Source: Gammaproteobacteria bacterium
Lineage (GTDB): Bacteria > Pseudomonadota > Gammaproteobacteria > Enterobacterales > Alteromonadaceae
Direction of reading: 5' to 3'
DNA length: 5,114 nucleotides
NCBI GenBank assembly: GCA_023380515.1
Contig: JAMCRH010000174.1
Location: 1-5,114, forward strand
This document shows positions 1 to 5,114 of this stretch, piece by piece. Each line of letters begins with the position of its first letter. Position 1 is the stretch's first letter. The translations under genes were made by a program, and so were the position numbers. A model generated the notes under the pieces. The model was not told the origin of the DNA. It did not search any database and was given only the letters and a program-made list of their open reading frames with translations.

Positions 1-2
1 GG

Positions 3-41
3 CCGTTTGAAAAAATCATTGAGGCCGCATCGACAAGGTGA
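3..41 (+). CDS. Possible C-terminal end of an upstream gene (partial)
   Basis: The third forward frame is open from the window edge and reads PFEKIIEAASTR before a TGA at 39-41, which lies 12 bases before the start of the acyl-CoA dehydrogenase gene. The short spacing would fit co-transcription of the two genes. Twelve residues are too few to identify a family, and an open frame of this length is expected by chance, so this is only a plausible gene tail. The other two frames are less protein-like: one meets a stop within the first 10 bases, and the other runs on into the start of the next gene. Confidence 0.3.
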   Translation, partial: PFEKIIEAASTR

Positions 42-42
42 T

Positions 43-47
43 GGGAG
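43..47 (+). promoter_or_regulatory. Ribosome binding site of the acyl-CoA dehydrogenase gene
   Basis: GGGAG lies six bases upstream of the ATG at 54. This is good Shine-Dalgarno spacing and supports that ATG as the true start. An ATG at 41-43 overlaps the upstream TGA but opens only a six-codon frame. Confidence 0.7.
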
Positions 48-53
48 TAGAAA

Positions 54-1832
54 ATGAGTGAGTATCGAGTTGCGTTACAAGACATGAACTTTGTTCTGTT
101 TGACGTTCTAAATGTTGCTGATGACTGGGCAAATATGGACCAGCTCAGTGACGTCATTGACCCCGACACAGCGCGGGCAATTTTAGATGAAGCTGCAAAG
201 CTGACTTCGACACTAATTGCGCCTAATGCGCGCGCCGCCGACGAAGAAGGCATTCATTTTGCGGACGGTGTTGTCACCACCCCTGCCGGCTACAAAGAGC
301 AATTTAAGCAACTGGCCGAAGGCGGCTGGGTTGGCGTGACTGCGAATCCTGAGTACGGTGGCATGGGCATGCCGAAAACGCTTTCCGCTCAGTATGAAGA
401 AATGATGTGTGCCGCAGATATCTCCTTCTCGCTATATTCTGGCCTTACAGCTGGCGCGATAATGGCGCTCGACTTGCATGCCAGTGCTGAGATTAAAGAG
501 ACATATTTAGAGAAAATGGTGACCGGTGAGTGGACGGGTACCATGTGCTTAACTGAGCCACATGCAGGTACTGACCTCGGCATTATTCGTTCAAAAGCAG
601 TTCCGGCGGACGATGGCAGTTATGCCATTAGCGGCACGAAGATTTTCATTACTGGCGGTGAGCACGACCTGACTGACAACATCATTCACTTAGTATTGGC
701 GAAACTACCGGATGCACCTGCAGGCACGAAAGGTATTTCACTCTTTGTGGTGCCAAAATTCTTAGTGAATGAGGACGGTTCAATCGGTGAGCGCAATCAA
801 GCAGTCGCCGGTTCAGTTGAACACAAAATGGGTATTCACGCGTCGGCGACTTGCGTCATGAACTTCGACGGCGCAAAAGGTTGGTTAGTCGGTGAACCGC
901 ATCGTGGTTTAGCCGCCATGTTCACAATGATGAACTATGAACGTTTGGGCGTCGGTATTCAGGGGCTTGGTGCAGCAGCGCGTTCGTATGGAACTGCGCT
1001 CGAGTATGCATTGGATCGTCGCCAAGGTCGCGGTGCAAAAGCCACCGTTGATAAGAGCGCCGAAGCGGATCCATTGTTAGTGCACGGCGATATTCGTCGT
1101 ATGTTACTGACAATGAAAGCCTTTGTTGAAGGTGGTCGCGCATTTTCAAGTTATGTCGGCCAACAACTTGACCGCGCAAAGTATGCGAATACCGAGGAAG
1201 AGCGTGCCGCTGCCGAAGCACAAGTACAGTTACTAACACCCGTCGCGAAAGCATTCTTAACCGATACTGGTCTTGAGACAACAATTGCGGGTCAACAGAT
1301 TCTTGGTGGTCATGGTTATGTGCGTGAATGGGGACAAGAGCAGTTAGTTCGTGATTGTCGCATCGCCCAAATTTACGAAGGCACAAATGGCATTCAAGCA
1401 CTCGATTTACTTGGCCGTAAAGTCGTCGGCTCAGGTGGTCAATTGCTATTACCACTTGGCGCTGAAATTAAACAGTTCTTAGAACAAGAGCCAGGCCAGT
1501 GGGTAGCTGAGTTTAAGCAATTAGCTCAAGGGTTAAGCGAGCTAGAGCGTGTCTCGAAAGACGTTTTAACAGGGTTCCAGAGTGACGAGAACTTAGTTAA
1601 CAGTGTTGCGGTTGATTACCTCAACCTGCTTGGTTACGTCGCCTATGGTTATTTATGGCTACGGATGGCGAAGGTTGCCGAAGCGAAGCCAGAACTCGGT
1701 TCATTCTCAACCTCTAAAGTGAAAACAGCGAAATTCTATTTTGCGAAACTGTTTCCGCGGGTACATAGCTTAGTTGCCACCATCGATGCTGGCTCAGCAA
1801 GCTTGTATGAGTTCGACCAAAGCGAGTTTTAA
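54..1832 (+). CDS. Acyl-CoA dehydrogenase, long FadE/DmdC-like class with C-terminal extension
   Basis: This FAD-dependent flavoenzyme should catalyse the alpha,beta-desaturation of an acyl-CoA thioester, passing electrons to electron-transfer flavoprotein in the cytoplasm. The 592 residues match the ~600-residue class that carries extra regions at both ends. Residues 1-32 resemble the short N-terminal cap of this class. The helical N-terminal domain runs to about 160. The beta domain contains TEPHAGTDLG (167-176), the flavin and substrate contact region, and SGTKIFITGGEHD (193-205). The C-terminal helical domain follows, with GGHGYVREWG (418-427) and IYEGTNGIQ (440-448); E442 is the expected catalytic base. 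Residues from about 465 to 592 form the extra C-terminal domain typical of the class. No break or missing key residue is seen. Family members include medium/long-chain FadE enzymes and DmdC, the methylmercaptopropionyl-CoA dehydrogenase of DMSP breakdown. Sequence alone does not settle the substrate, so no symbol is given. A strong terminator follows the gene. Confidence 0.93.
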   Translation: MSEYRVALQDMNFVLFDVLNVADDWANMDQLSDVIDPDTARAILDEAAKLTSTLIAPNARAADEEGIHFADGVVTTPAGYKEQFKQLAEGGWVGVTANPEYGGMGMPKTLSAQYEEMMCAADISFSLYSGLTAGAIMALDLHASAEIKETYLEKMVTGEWTGTMCLTEPHAGTDLGIIRSKAVPADDGSYAISGTKIFITGGEHDLTDNIIHLVLAKLPDAPAGTKGISLFVVPKFLVNEDGSIGERNQAVAGSVEHKMGIHASATCVMNFDGAKGWLVGEPHRGLAAMFTMMNYERLGVGIQGLGAAARSYGTALEYALDRRQGRGAKATVDKSAEADPLLVHGDIRRMLLTMKAFVEGGRAFSSYVGQQLDRAKYANTEEERAAAEAQVQLLTPVAKAFLTDTGLETTIAGQQILGGHGYVREWGQEQLVRDCRIAQIYEGTNGIQALDLLGRKVVGSGGQLLLPLGAEIKQFLEQEPGQWVAEFKQLAQGLSELERVSKDVLTGFQSDENLVNSVAVDYLNLLGYVAYGYLWLRMAKVAEAKPELGSFSTSKVKTAKFYFAKLFPRVHSLVATIDAGSASLYEFDQSEF

Positions 1833-1851
1833 AGCTTGACCTTGATGCATC

Positions 1852-1889
1852 AAAACCCCAATCAACAGCCAGTTTGATTGGGGTTTTTT
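1852..1889 (+). terminator. Rho-independent terminator after the acyl-CoA dehydrogenase gene
   Basis: A 14-bp perfect stem pairs AAAACCCCAATCAA (1852-1865) with TTGATTGGGGTTTT (1874-1887) around an 8-base loop. It ends in a run of six T (1884-1889) and sits 19 bases after the stop codon. Because the left arm begins with AAAA, the reverse strand also reads as a GC-rich hairpin followed by TTTT, so it could also stop transcripts arriving from the right. Confidence 0.93.
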
Positions 1890-1890
1890 G

Positions 1891-1919
1891 TTGTCTCTTG
1901 GGCGTTCATGACGTATGTT
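1891..1919 (+). promoter_or_regulatory. Candidate sigma-70 promoter for the MASE1 gene
   Basis: TTGTCT (1891-1896) and TATGTT (1914-1919) are separated by exactly 17 bases, and each matches four of six consensus positions. The position just after the terminator and before the MASE1 gene is sensible. Transcription would begin near 1926, which would leave the AGGAGG at 1920-1925 outside the message. Either this promoter or that ribosome binding site is therefore probably not used as it appears. Confidence 0.35.
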
Positions 1920-1925
1920 AGGAGG
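1920..1925 (+). promoter_or_regulatory. Strong Shine-Dalgarno-like AGGAGG at unusual distance from the MASE1 start
   Basis: AGGAGG is a near-perfect anti-16S match, but it ends 16 bases before the first possible in-frame start (GTG 1942) and 25 bases before the ATG at 1951. An in-frame TAG at 1927-1929 excludes any earlier start. A weaker GAAG (1939-1942) lies eight bases before ATG 1951 and could serve that start instead. Confidence 0.4.
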
Positions 1926-1941
1926 ATAGTCAGTCGCCGAA

Positions 1942-3378
1942 GTGATTGCCATGGAACGCATAACAACAAAAACAAATTACGATCCTAACAATGATGCATT
2001 TCGCCTAACCTTTTCGAAAGCGTTGATCCTGCTCACTGCTTGGGTTTTGCTGTGGCGTTTTTCGGCTATCCTCGAATACGCACCGTATGCCAGTATCTGG
2101 TATCCCCCGGCCGGCCTCTCTTTTGCTGCCCTTCTGGTTTATGGTTGGCGAGCTATTTTTCCCATTTTCTGTGTCTCGTTTCTCCTGAACTACTGGCTCA
2201 CAGCCATGTATGGCTTAGCACCACCGGCAGGGGAATTGTTTTACCATAGTTTACTTTTCGGGCTCGCTCACACCATCGCCTACAGTGTAGGAGCTTTATT
2301 TTTACGCCAGTTTATTCGTATGCAAGTGGTGCAAACCTTGCCTGGTTTTGTCATGGCCTTTCTAGCGATGGGGAGTATTACAGCGCTACTTGGCTCATTT
2401 TTTGGCAGCCAGGTTTTGTTAACCACGGGCTTAATTACGGTTTTTGATTTGTATGACGTTTGGTTGCCGTGGTGGATTGGCGATCTCGTTGGTGTGCTCG
2501 TTCTTACGCCTTTGTTTGTGGCCGTGATGCTTTGGCGCTCGGCATTCTTTTCGGTGTGGCAGCGCCGATTGCGGGTGACAAGTAAGGATACGGATTGGTA
2601 TCAGTTTTCCTTTAAACTTGGTCACAGTGTCGCTATTGTTTTTGCGTTAATTATCTCGGCATGGTGGTTTGAGCGTGCGGAAATCGCCTTCCTATTCTTC
2701 TTTCTGACCATTCCTCAAATGTGGATCGCCTACACTGAGACGGCTGTTCGAACGGCAGTCAGTTTAGCTATATTAAGTTTGAGTATGGCAATTGGCATTG
2801 CACTATTTGGGCTATCAGAAACCGCTTTAATTGCACAATTCGCCCTCGCGGTTATCGCCTCAACTGTCTATTTCAGTATTGCTGTACCAGCTATGTTAGC
2901 CGAGCAAGAGCGCCTGCATTATCAAAGTCATGTTGATCACTTAACCAAGGCAGCAAGTCGCTCTTATTTCCTTGAAGTCGGCCGCGATGAAATCGAGCGG
3001 GCCGAATATCACCAGTATCCGATTACGGTCGCAATTTTTGAAATCAGTAATTTCCGCATGATTAACCATACGTTTGGTCACGCTGCCGCGGACTCGGTGT
3101 TGAGAAAAGTCGCTGACTGCTTGCAAGGGCACTTGCGGCATACGGATGTATTGGCTCGTGGGCGTGGCGCTTCGTTCTTGGTTTTAATGCCGGAAACCGA
3201 TGCAGGACAGGCCACCAGTGGCATGCAGCAAATGAGCGCAAGTTTACATTATATGAGTCTTCCGGAATTGACCTTGCCATTAGAGATTAAATCGGCAACC
3301 GTCCAAGTTGCCAAAGACGAAACGATTGAGCAAGCACTCGATCGCGTCAGCCAAAGTCTCGATGTTGTGCCTAGTTAA
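1942..3378 (+). CDS. MASE1-domain membrane protein with degenerate GGDEF domain (likely non-catalytic c-di-GMP protein)
   Basis: This inner-membrane protein has 478 residues from GTG 1942, or 475 from ATG 1951, which has a better-placed weak ribosome binding site. Residues ~26-318 hold eight or nine hydrophobic segments with MASE1 hallmarks: WYPPAGLSFAALLVYGWR (53-70) and WWIGDLVGVLVLTP (177-190). MASE1 is an integral membrane sensor module often joined to GGDEF domains; its ligand is generally unknown. A short stretch containing HVDHLTKAASRSYF (330-343) leads into a GGDEF fold. The signature GGDEF is replaced by RGASF (408-412). The metal-binding DxD-like position reads EIS (367-369), while N375 and D384 are kept. 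The RxxD inhibitory site is present as RHTD (399-402), five residues before RGASF, as in active cyclases such as PleD. The domain also ends early, lacking the usual terminal ALYxAKxxGRN. I infer no cyclase activity and possible c-di-GMP binding through the I-site. There is no PAS or EAL domain. The stop codon overlaps the rlmD stop. Confidence 0.9.
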   Translation: MIAMERITTKTNYDPNNDAFRLTFSKALILLTAWVLLWRFSAILEYAPYASIWYPPAGLSFAALLVYGWRAIFPIFCVSFLLNYWLTAMYGLAPPAGELFYHSLLFGLAHTIAYSVGALFLRQFIRMQVVQTLPGFVMAFLAMGSITALLGSFFGSQVLLTTGLITVFDLYDVWLPWWIGDLVGVLVLTPLFVAVMLWRSAFFSVWQRRLRVTSKDTDWYQFSFKLGHSVAIVFALIISAWWFERAEIAFLFFFLTIPQMWIAYTETAVRTAVSLAILSLSMAIGIALFGLSETALIAQFALAVIASTVYFSIAVPAMLAEQERLHYQSHVDHLTKAASRSYFLEVGRDEIERAEYHQYPITVAIFEISNFRMINHTFGHAAADSVLRKVADCLQGHLRHTDVLARGRGASFLVLMPETDAGQATSGMQQMSASLHYMSLPELTLPLEIKSATVQVAKDETIEQALDRVSQSLDVVPS

Positions 3379-4856
3379 TCGCGCGAGAAGAGTACCATAG
3401 TCTCGCTATGTGCGGTTTGCGGGAACATGTCAATGACACTATAACGTGCAATACGATAGCCGGCAGCAAGCAGTATTGCAGCGTCGCGGGCTAACGTCGT
3501 TGGGTTACACGATACATAGACAATGCGTTGGGCACCAAAGTGAATGATTTGCTGACAAATCTCAAATGCCCCAGCGCGCGGTGGGTCAAGCATAATAAAG
3601 TCATATTGCTGCTTTGCCCAACTTTGCTGTTGTAACGGTTGGTCCAGATTAGCCACCGCAAAACTAGCATTCAGGCAATTATTTTCCTTGGCATTCTGCT
3701 CTGCTCGACGGACTTGCTCACTTACCCCCTCGACACCAACAATCTTCCGACAATGACGACTTAAGGGTAGGGTGAAGTTCCCAAATCCGGAAAATAAGTC
3801 AAGGCCGACTTCTTGTGATTGCGGCTGAATCCAAGCGATGGCTTGCTTGATCATCGCGGTGTTTACGTCCGCATTAACTTGTAGAAAATCGTGGGCCTGA
3901 AATGAGAGTCGTATTGGCGCGAAGTCTCCAGCGTTGCCATTTGTATCCTGGAAGGAATAGTACATCGGCTCGATTTCTGCTTGGCCTAACTGCTGATAGG
4001 TCAGTTGTTTACTGTCTTTACCAGCAGCATTCATAGCAAACACGACGGTTACGTTTGCTTGTTCTGCAAATTGCTCCCACGCTTGCTTGTCGCGCGAAGG
4101 TAAGGGCTTTAACTGCCGCACGAGTAGCCGCGGTCGGGGTTCAGCGGCGATCATTTCGACGTGACCTATATTAGCTCGGCCTTGAAGGCTTGGAAGAAAC
4201 GCTTGCAGTTGCGGCACAAGACTTTGTAAACCAGGTTCGAGTACCGGACATTCATGAATGGCGATAATTTGTTTTGAGTCACGGGCACGAAAACCACAGA
4301 TAAACGGTTGGTTTTTAGTTTCAGTAACGGCAAAGCGAGCTTTACGGCGATAGCCGTAAGGCTTACTTTCAATGACCGTCGAGGGTGCAGGTAACACCTG
4401 CGGGTCTTGCTCACTGTTGATTTGATGGGCGAGCAGCTCTGCGGTCGATGCTTGTTTGAATTCAAGTTGCGCTGACAACGACGCATGCTGCAATGAGCAG
4501 CCGCCACATTCGCCAAAGTGCCGACAGGTTGGGCTAATACGCTGTGCTGAGGGCTGTTTAATACTTCGAGCCACACCTTCATTAAAACGACTATGGCTGG
4601 CGCTTATTTGGACTGTCACTTCTTCTTGTGGCAGAGCGCCGCTGATAAATACGATTTTACCTTGGGCGTCACGAGCCACGCCCCGACCGTCATGACTTAA
4701 ACGTTCAACCTGCAGATAGTTGCCGCTGCTTTCAGTGGCATTTTTCGTGGCATGAACAACAGCAGATTGTGCAGTTTGTTGGTTTTTGGCAGGACGCTTT
4801 TTAGCCTTGGCTTGCAAGCGTTTTTCTTTCAAATGACGGTCAAATAAAGAGGGCAT
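3375..4856 (-). CDS. rlmD: 23S rRNA (uracil(1939)-C(5))-methyltransferase RlmD (RumA)
   Basis: This enzyme uses S-adenosylmethionine to methylate C5 of U1939 in 23S rRNA. Residues ~46-100 are a TRAM RNA-binding domain. The 4Fe-4S cluster is built from C111, C117 and C120 (CRHFGECGGC, a Cx5Cx2C pattern) plus C203 in HECPVLEP. The central domain leads to FLQVN (324-328), with the substrate-contacting Gln. The methyltransferase domain shows GLDLFSGFGNFTLPLS (351-366), LDPPRAGA (423-430) and VYVSCNPTTLARD (446-458), where C450 is the catalytic nucleophile. FPQTAHSETMVLF ends the protein, with E485 as the likely general base. All key residues match the E. coli family member. At 493 residues it is longer than the ~433 of E. 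coli, partly because of a basic N-terminal tail. AGGA lies eight bases before this ATG, supporting the long start. No terminator follows; the gene ends 4 bp inside the convergent MASE1 gene. Confidence 0.97.
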   Translation of the reverse strand: MPSLFDRHLKEKRLQAKAKKRPAKNQQTAQSAVVHATKNATESSGNYLQVERLSHDGRGVARDAQGKIVFISGALPQEEVTVQISASHSRFNEGVARSIKQPSAQRISPTCRHFGECGGCSLQHASLSAQLEFKQASTAELLAHQINSEQDPQVLPAPSTVIESKPYGYRRKARFAVTETKNQPFICGFRARDSKQIIAIHECPVLEPGLQSLVPQLQAFLPSLQGRANIGHVEMIAAEPRPRLLVRQLKPLPSRDKQAWEQFAEQANVTVVFAMNAAGKDSKQLTYQQLGQAEIEPMYYSFQDTNGNAGDFAPIRLSFQAHDFLQVNADVNTAMIKQAIAWIQPQSQEVGLDLFSGFGNFTLPLSRHCRKIVGVEGVSEQVRRAEQNAKENNCLNASFAVANLDQPLQQQSWAKQQYDFIMLDPPRAGAFEICQQIIHFGAQRIVYVSCNPTTLARDAAILLAAGYRIARYSVIDMFPQTAHSETMVLFSRD

Positions 4857-4864
4857 ACAGTCAG

Positions 4865-4868
4865 TCCT
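4865..4868 (-). promoter_or_regulatory. Ribosome binding site of rlmD
   Basis: On the minus strand AGGA lies eight bases upstream of the ATG at 4856. It decides the start in favour of the long form that includes the lysine-rich tail. Confidence 0.6.
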
Positions 4869-4875
4869 AAGTTCA

Positions 4876-4881
4876 ATTATC
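4876..4881 (-). promoter_or_regulatory. Candidate -10 element for rlmD
   Basis: The minus strand reads GATAAT, five of six matches to the sigma-70 -10 consensus, about 20 bases upstream of the rlmD start. No convincing -35 hexamer is found 16 to 18 bases further upstream (the region reads around AGGTTA), so the call is weak. The message would have a very short leader. Confidence 0.25.
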
Positions 4882-4910
4882 GTTAGTTTACCATTAATTA
4901 ACCTTTCGGT

Positions 4911-4938
4911 TTGAAAATCCTGTGCTAGGCTTAATTAT
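4911..4938 (+). promoter_or_regulatory. Candidate promoter for the divergent, interrupted gene
   Basis: TTGAAA (4911-4916) is a good -35 hexamer. It is followed by an AT-rich TTAATTAT (4931-4938), from which -10 registers with 15 or 16 base spacing can be drawn (TAATTA or AATTAT). The ribosome binding site at 4971 and ATG at 4983 lie at a sensible distance downstream. The exact -10 is ambiguous. Confidence 0.3.
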
Positions 4939-4970
4939 GAACTTGCGAAGTATGGGCGACTTTAGTTAAC

Positions 4971-4976
4971 AAGGAG
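4971..4976 (+). promoter_or_regulatory. Ribosome binding site of the gene divergent from rlmD
   Basis: AAGGAG lies six bases before the ATG at 4983, an ideal arrangement. A second ATG at 4978 is only one base from it and is a less likely start. The site implies a real gene on this strand although no long frame follows it here. Confidence 0.55.
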
Positions 4977-4982
4977 CATGAC

Positions 4983-4993
4983 ATGGGGGTCGA
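4983..4993 (+). pseudogene. 5' stub of a divergent gene cut by an insertion sequence
   Basis: A well-spaced ribosome binding site and an ATG at 4983 start a frame that ends after only 14 residues (TAG at 5025-5027), inside sequence belonging to the insertion element. Only about four codons (MGV plus one partial codon) would come from the original gene. The alternative ATG at 4978 would read MTWGS up to the same junction. In many gammaproteobacteria, including E. coli, the gene divergent from rlmD is barA, the sensor kinase of the BarA-UvrY system. The stub could therefore be a disrupted barA, but that is inferred from conserved gene order and not from residues visible here. A chance ribosome binding site remains possible. 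Confidence 0.4.
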
Positions 4994-5114
4994 TGTAGTG
5001 GTCAAGAAAACCCGGACACATTTTTAGTTAATTTCTCGGCTTTTGCCGGTGGTAGTCCATCGTTAAATTGATGCGGTCGCTCCCAGTTGTAGTAATTCAT
5101 TAGGTAGTAACTCA
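4994..5114 (-). mobile_element. One end of an IS3-family-like insertion sequence (partial)
   Basis: The element enters from the right edge, with its transposase 3' end facing rlmD. The likely boundary is the TG at 4994, eight bases beyond the transposase stop, because IS3-family ends usually begin with TG and the last gene often runs nearly into the terminal repeat. The terminal inverted repeat would then start TGTAGTGGTCAAGAAAACCC. The other end is outside the window, so neither the repeat nor a target duplication can be confirmed, and the boundary could be several bases off. Confidence 0.6.
5002..5112 (-). CDS. IS3-family-like transposase, C-terminal fragment at window edge
   Basis: The minus strand is open from the window edge to a TGA at 5002-5004 and encodes the last 36 residues of an integrase-core transposase. 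The visible part contains YYNWERPHQFNDGLPPAKAE, which fits the YNxxRPHxxxxxxxP pattern that follows the final catalytic glutamate in IS3 OrfB-type transposases. The catalytic residues themselves lie outside the window. IS481-type transposases share the RPHQ pattern, so the family is probable rather than certain. The frame continues through the edge, so this is a truncation by the window; whether the full gene is intact cannot be judged. It points the same way as rlmD, 145 bases upstream of it. Confidence 0.75.
   Translation of the reverse strand, partial: SYYLMNYYNWERPHQFNDGLPPAKAEKLTKNVSGFS

Noticed and set aside
922..1455. A 177-codon minus-strand open frame inside the acyl-CoA dehydrogenase gene
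   Set aside because: It lies wholly antisense to a clearly coding gene, its product is rich in His, Arg and Leu with no recognisable domain, and it is an expected shadow frame.
3383..3406. Inverted repeat GCGAGA/TCTCGC just past the MASE1 stop, considered as a terminator
   Set aside because: Only six base pairs with a 12-base loop and no T-run on either strand, and it lies in the conserved rlmD C-terminal coding sequence.
4166..4582. A 138-codon minus-strand frame overlapping rlmD in another register
   Set aside because: It covers the TRAM/Fe-S part of rlmD, whose frame carries all the conserved residues. The alternative product has no recognisable motif.
4869..4944. Inverted repeat AAGTTCA (4869-4875) and TGAACTT (4938-4944) in the divergent intergenic region, considered as a regulator operator
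   Set aside because: Seven-base arms 62 bases apart in AT-rich sequence are weak evidence and fit no operator I recognise.
4983..5027. A 14-codon frame from ATG 4983 as a real small protein
   Set aside because: Most of it lies in the insertion-sequence end, antisense to the transposase, so it is better read as the stub of an interrupted gene.

Overview
The window looks like a chromosomal piece from a marine-type gammaproteobacterium. An Alteromonadales member, possibly Idiomarinaceae, is my impression from the style of the proteins; I could not test it. Base composition is intermediate, gene spacing is compact, and I saw no abrupt composition change by eye except at the right edge, where an insertion sequence begins.

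Layout. The left edge (about 3-41) may hold the last codons of an upstream gene. A long acyl-CoA dehydrogenase of the ~600-residue FadE/DmdC-like class follows on the + strand (54-1832) and is closed by a strong, nearly symmetric hairpin terminator (1852-1889). Next on the + strand is a membrane protein with a MASE1 sensory domain and a degenerate GGDEF domain (1942 or 1951 to 3378). It meets the - strand rlmD gene (3375-4856), for the 23S rRNA m5U1939 methyltransferase, tail to tail, and the two stop codons overlap by 4 bp. Beyond rlmD, a 145-bp gap (4857-5001) carries rlmD's ribosome binding site and, on the other strand, a good ribosome binding site plus ATG of a divergent gene. That gene appears to be cut off after about four codons by an insertion sequence, whose transposase C-terminus (- strand, 5002-5112) runs off the window.

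How the parts relate. The three intact genes serve separate roles: acyl-CoA oxidation, membrane sensing with probable c-di-GMP binding, and rRNA modification. They do not form a pathway. The most interesting points are (1) the GGDEF domain, which has lost its catalytic signature (RGASF) but keeps an exactly spaced RxxD inhibitory site, suggesting a c-di-GMP receptor rather than a cyclase; (2) the apparent IS disruption of the gene divergent from rlmD, a position held by barA in many gammaproteobacteria; and (3) the overlapping convergent ends with no terminator between them. I found no CRISPR array, tRNA, rRNA, toxin-antitoxin pair or defence system, and no clear evidence of an entirely new system.
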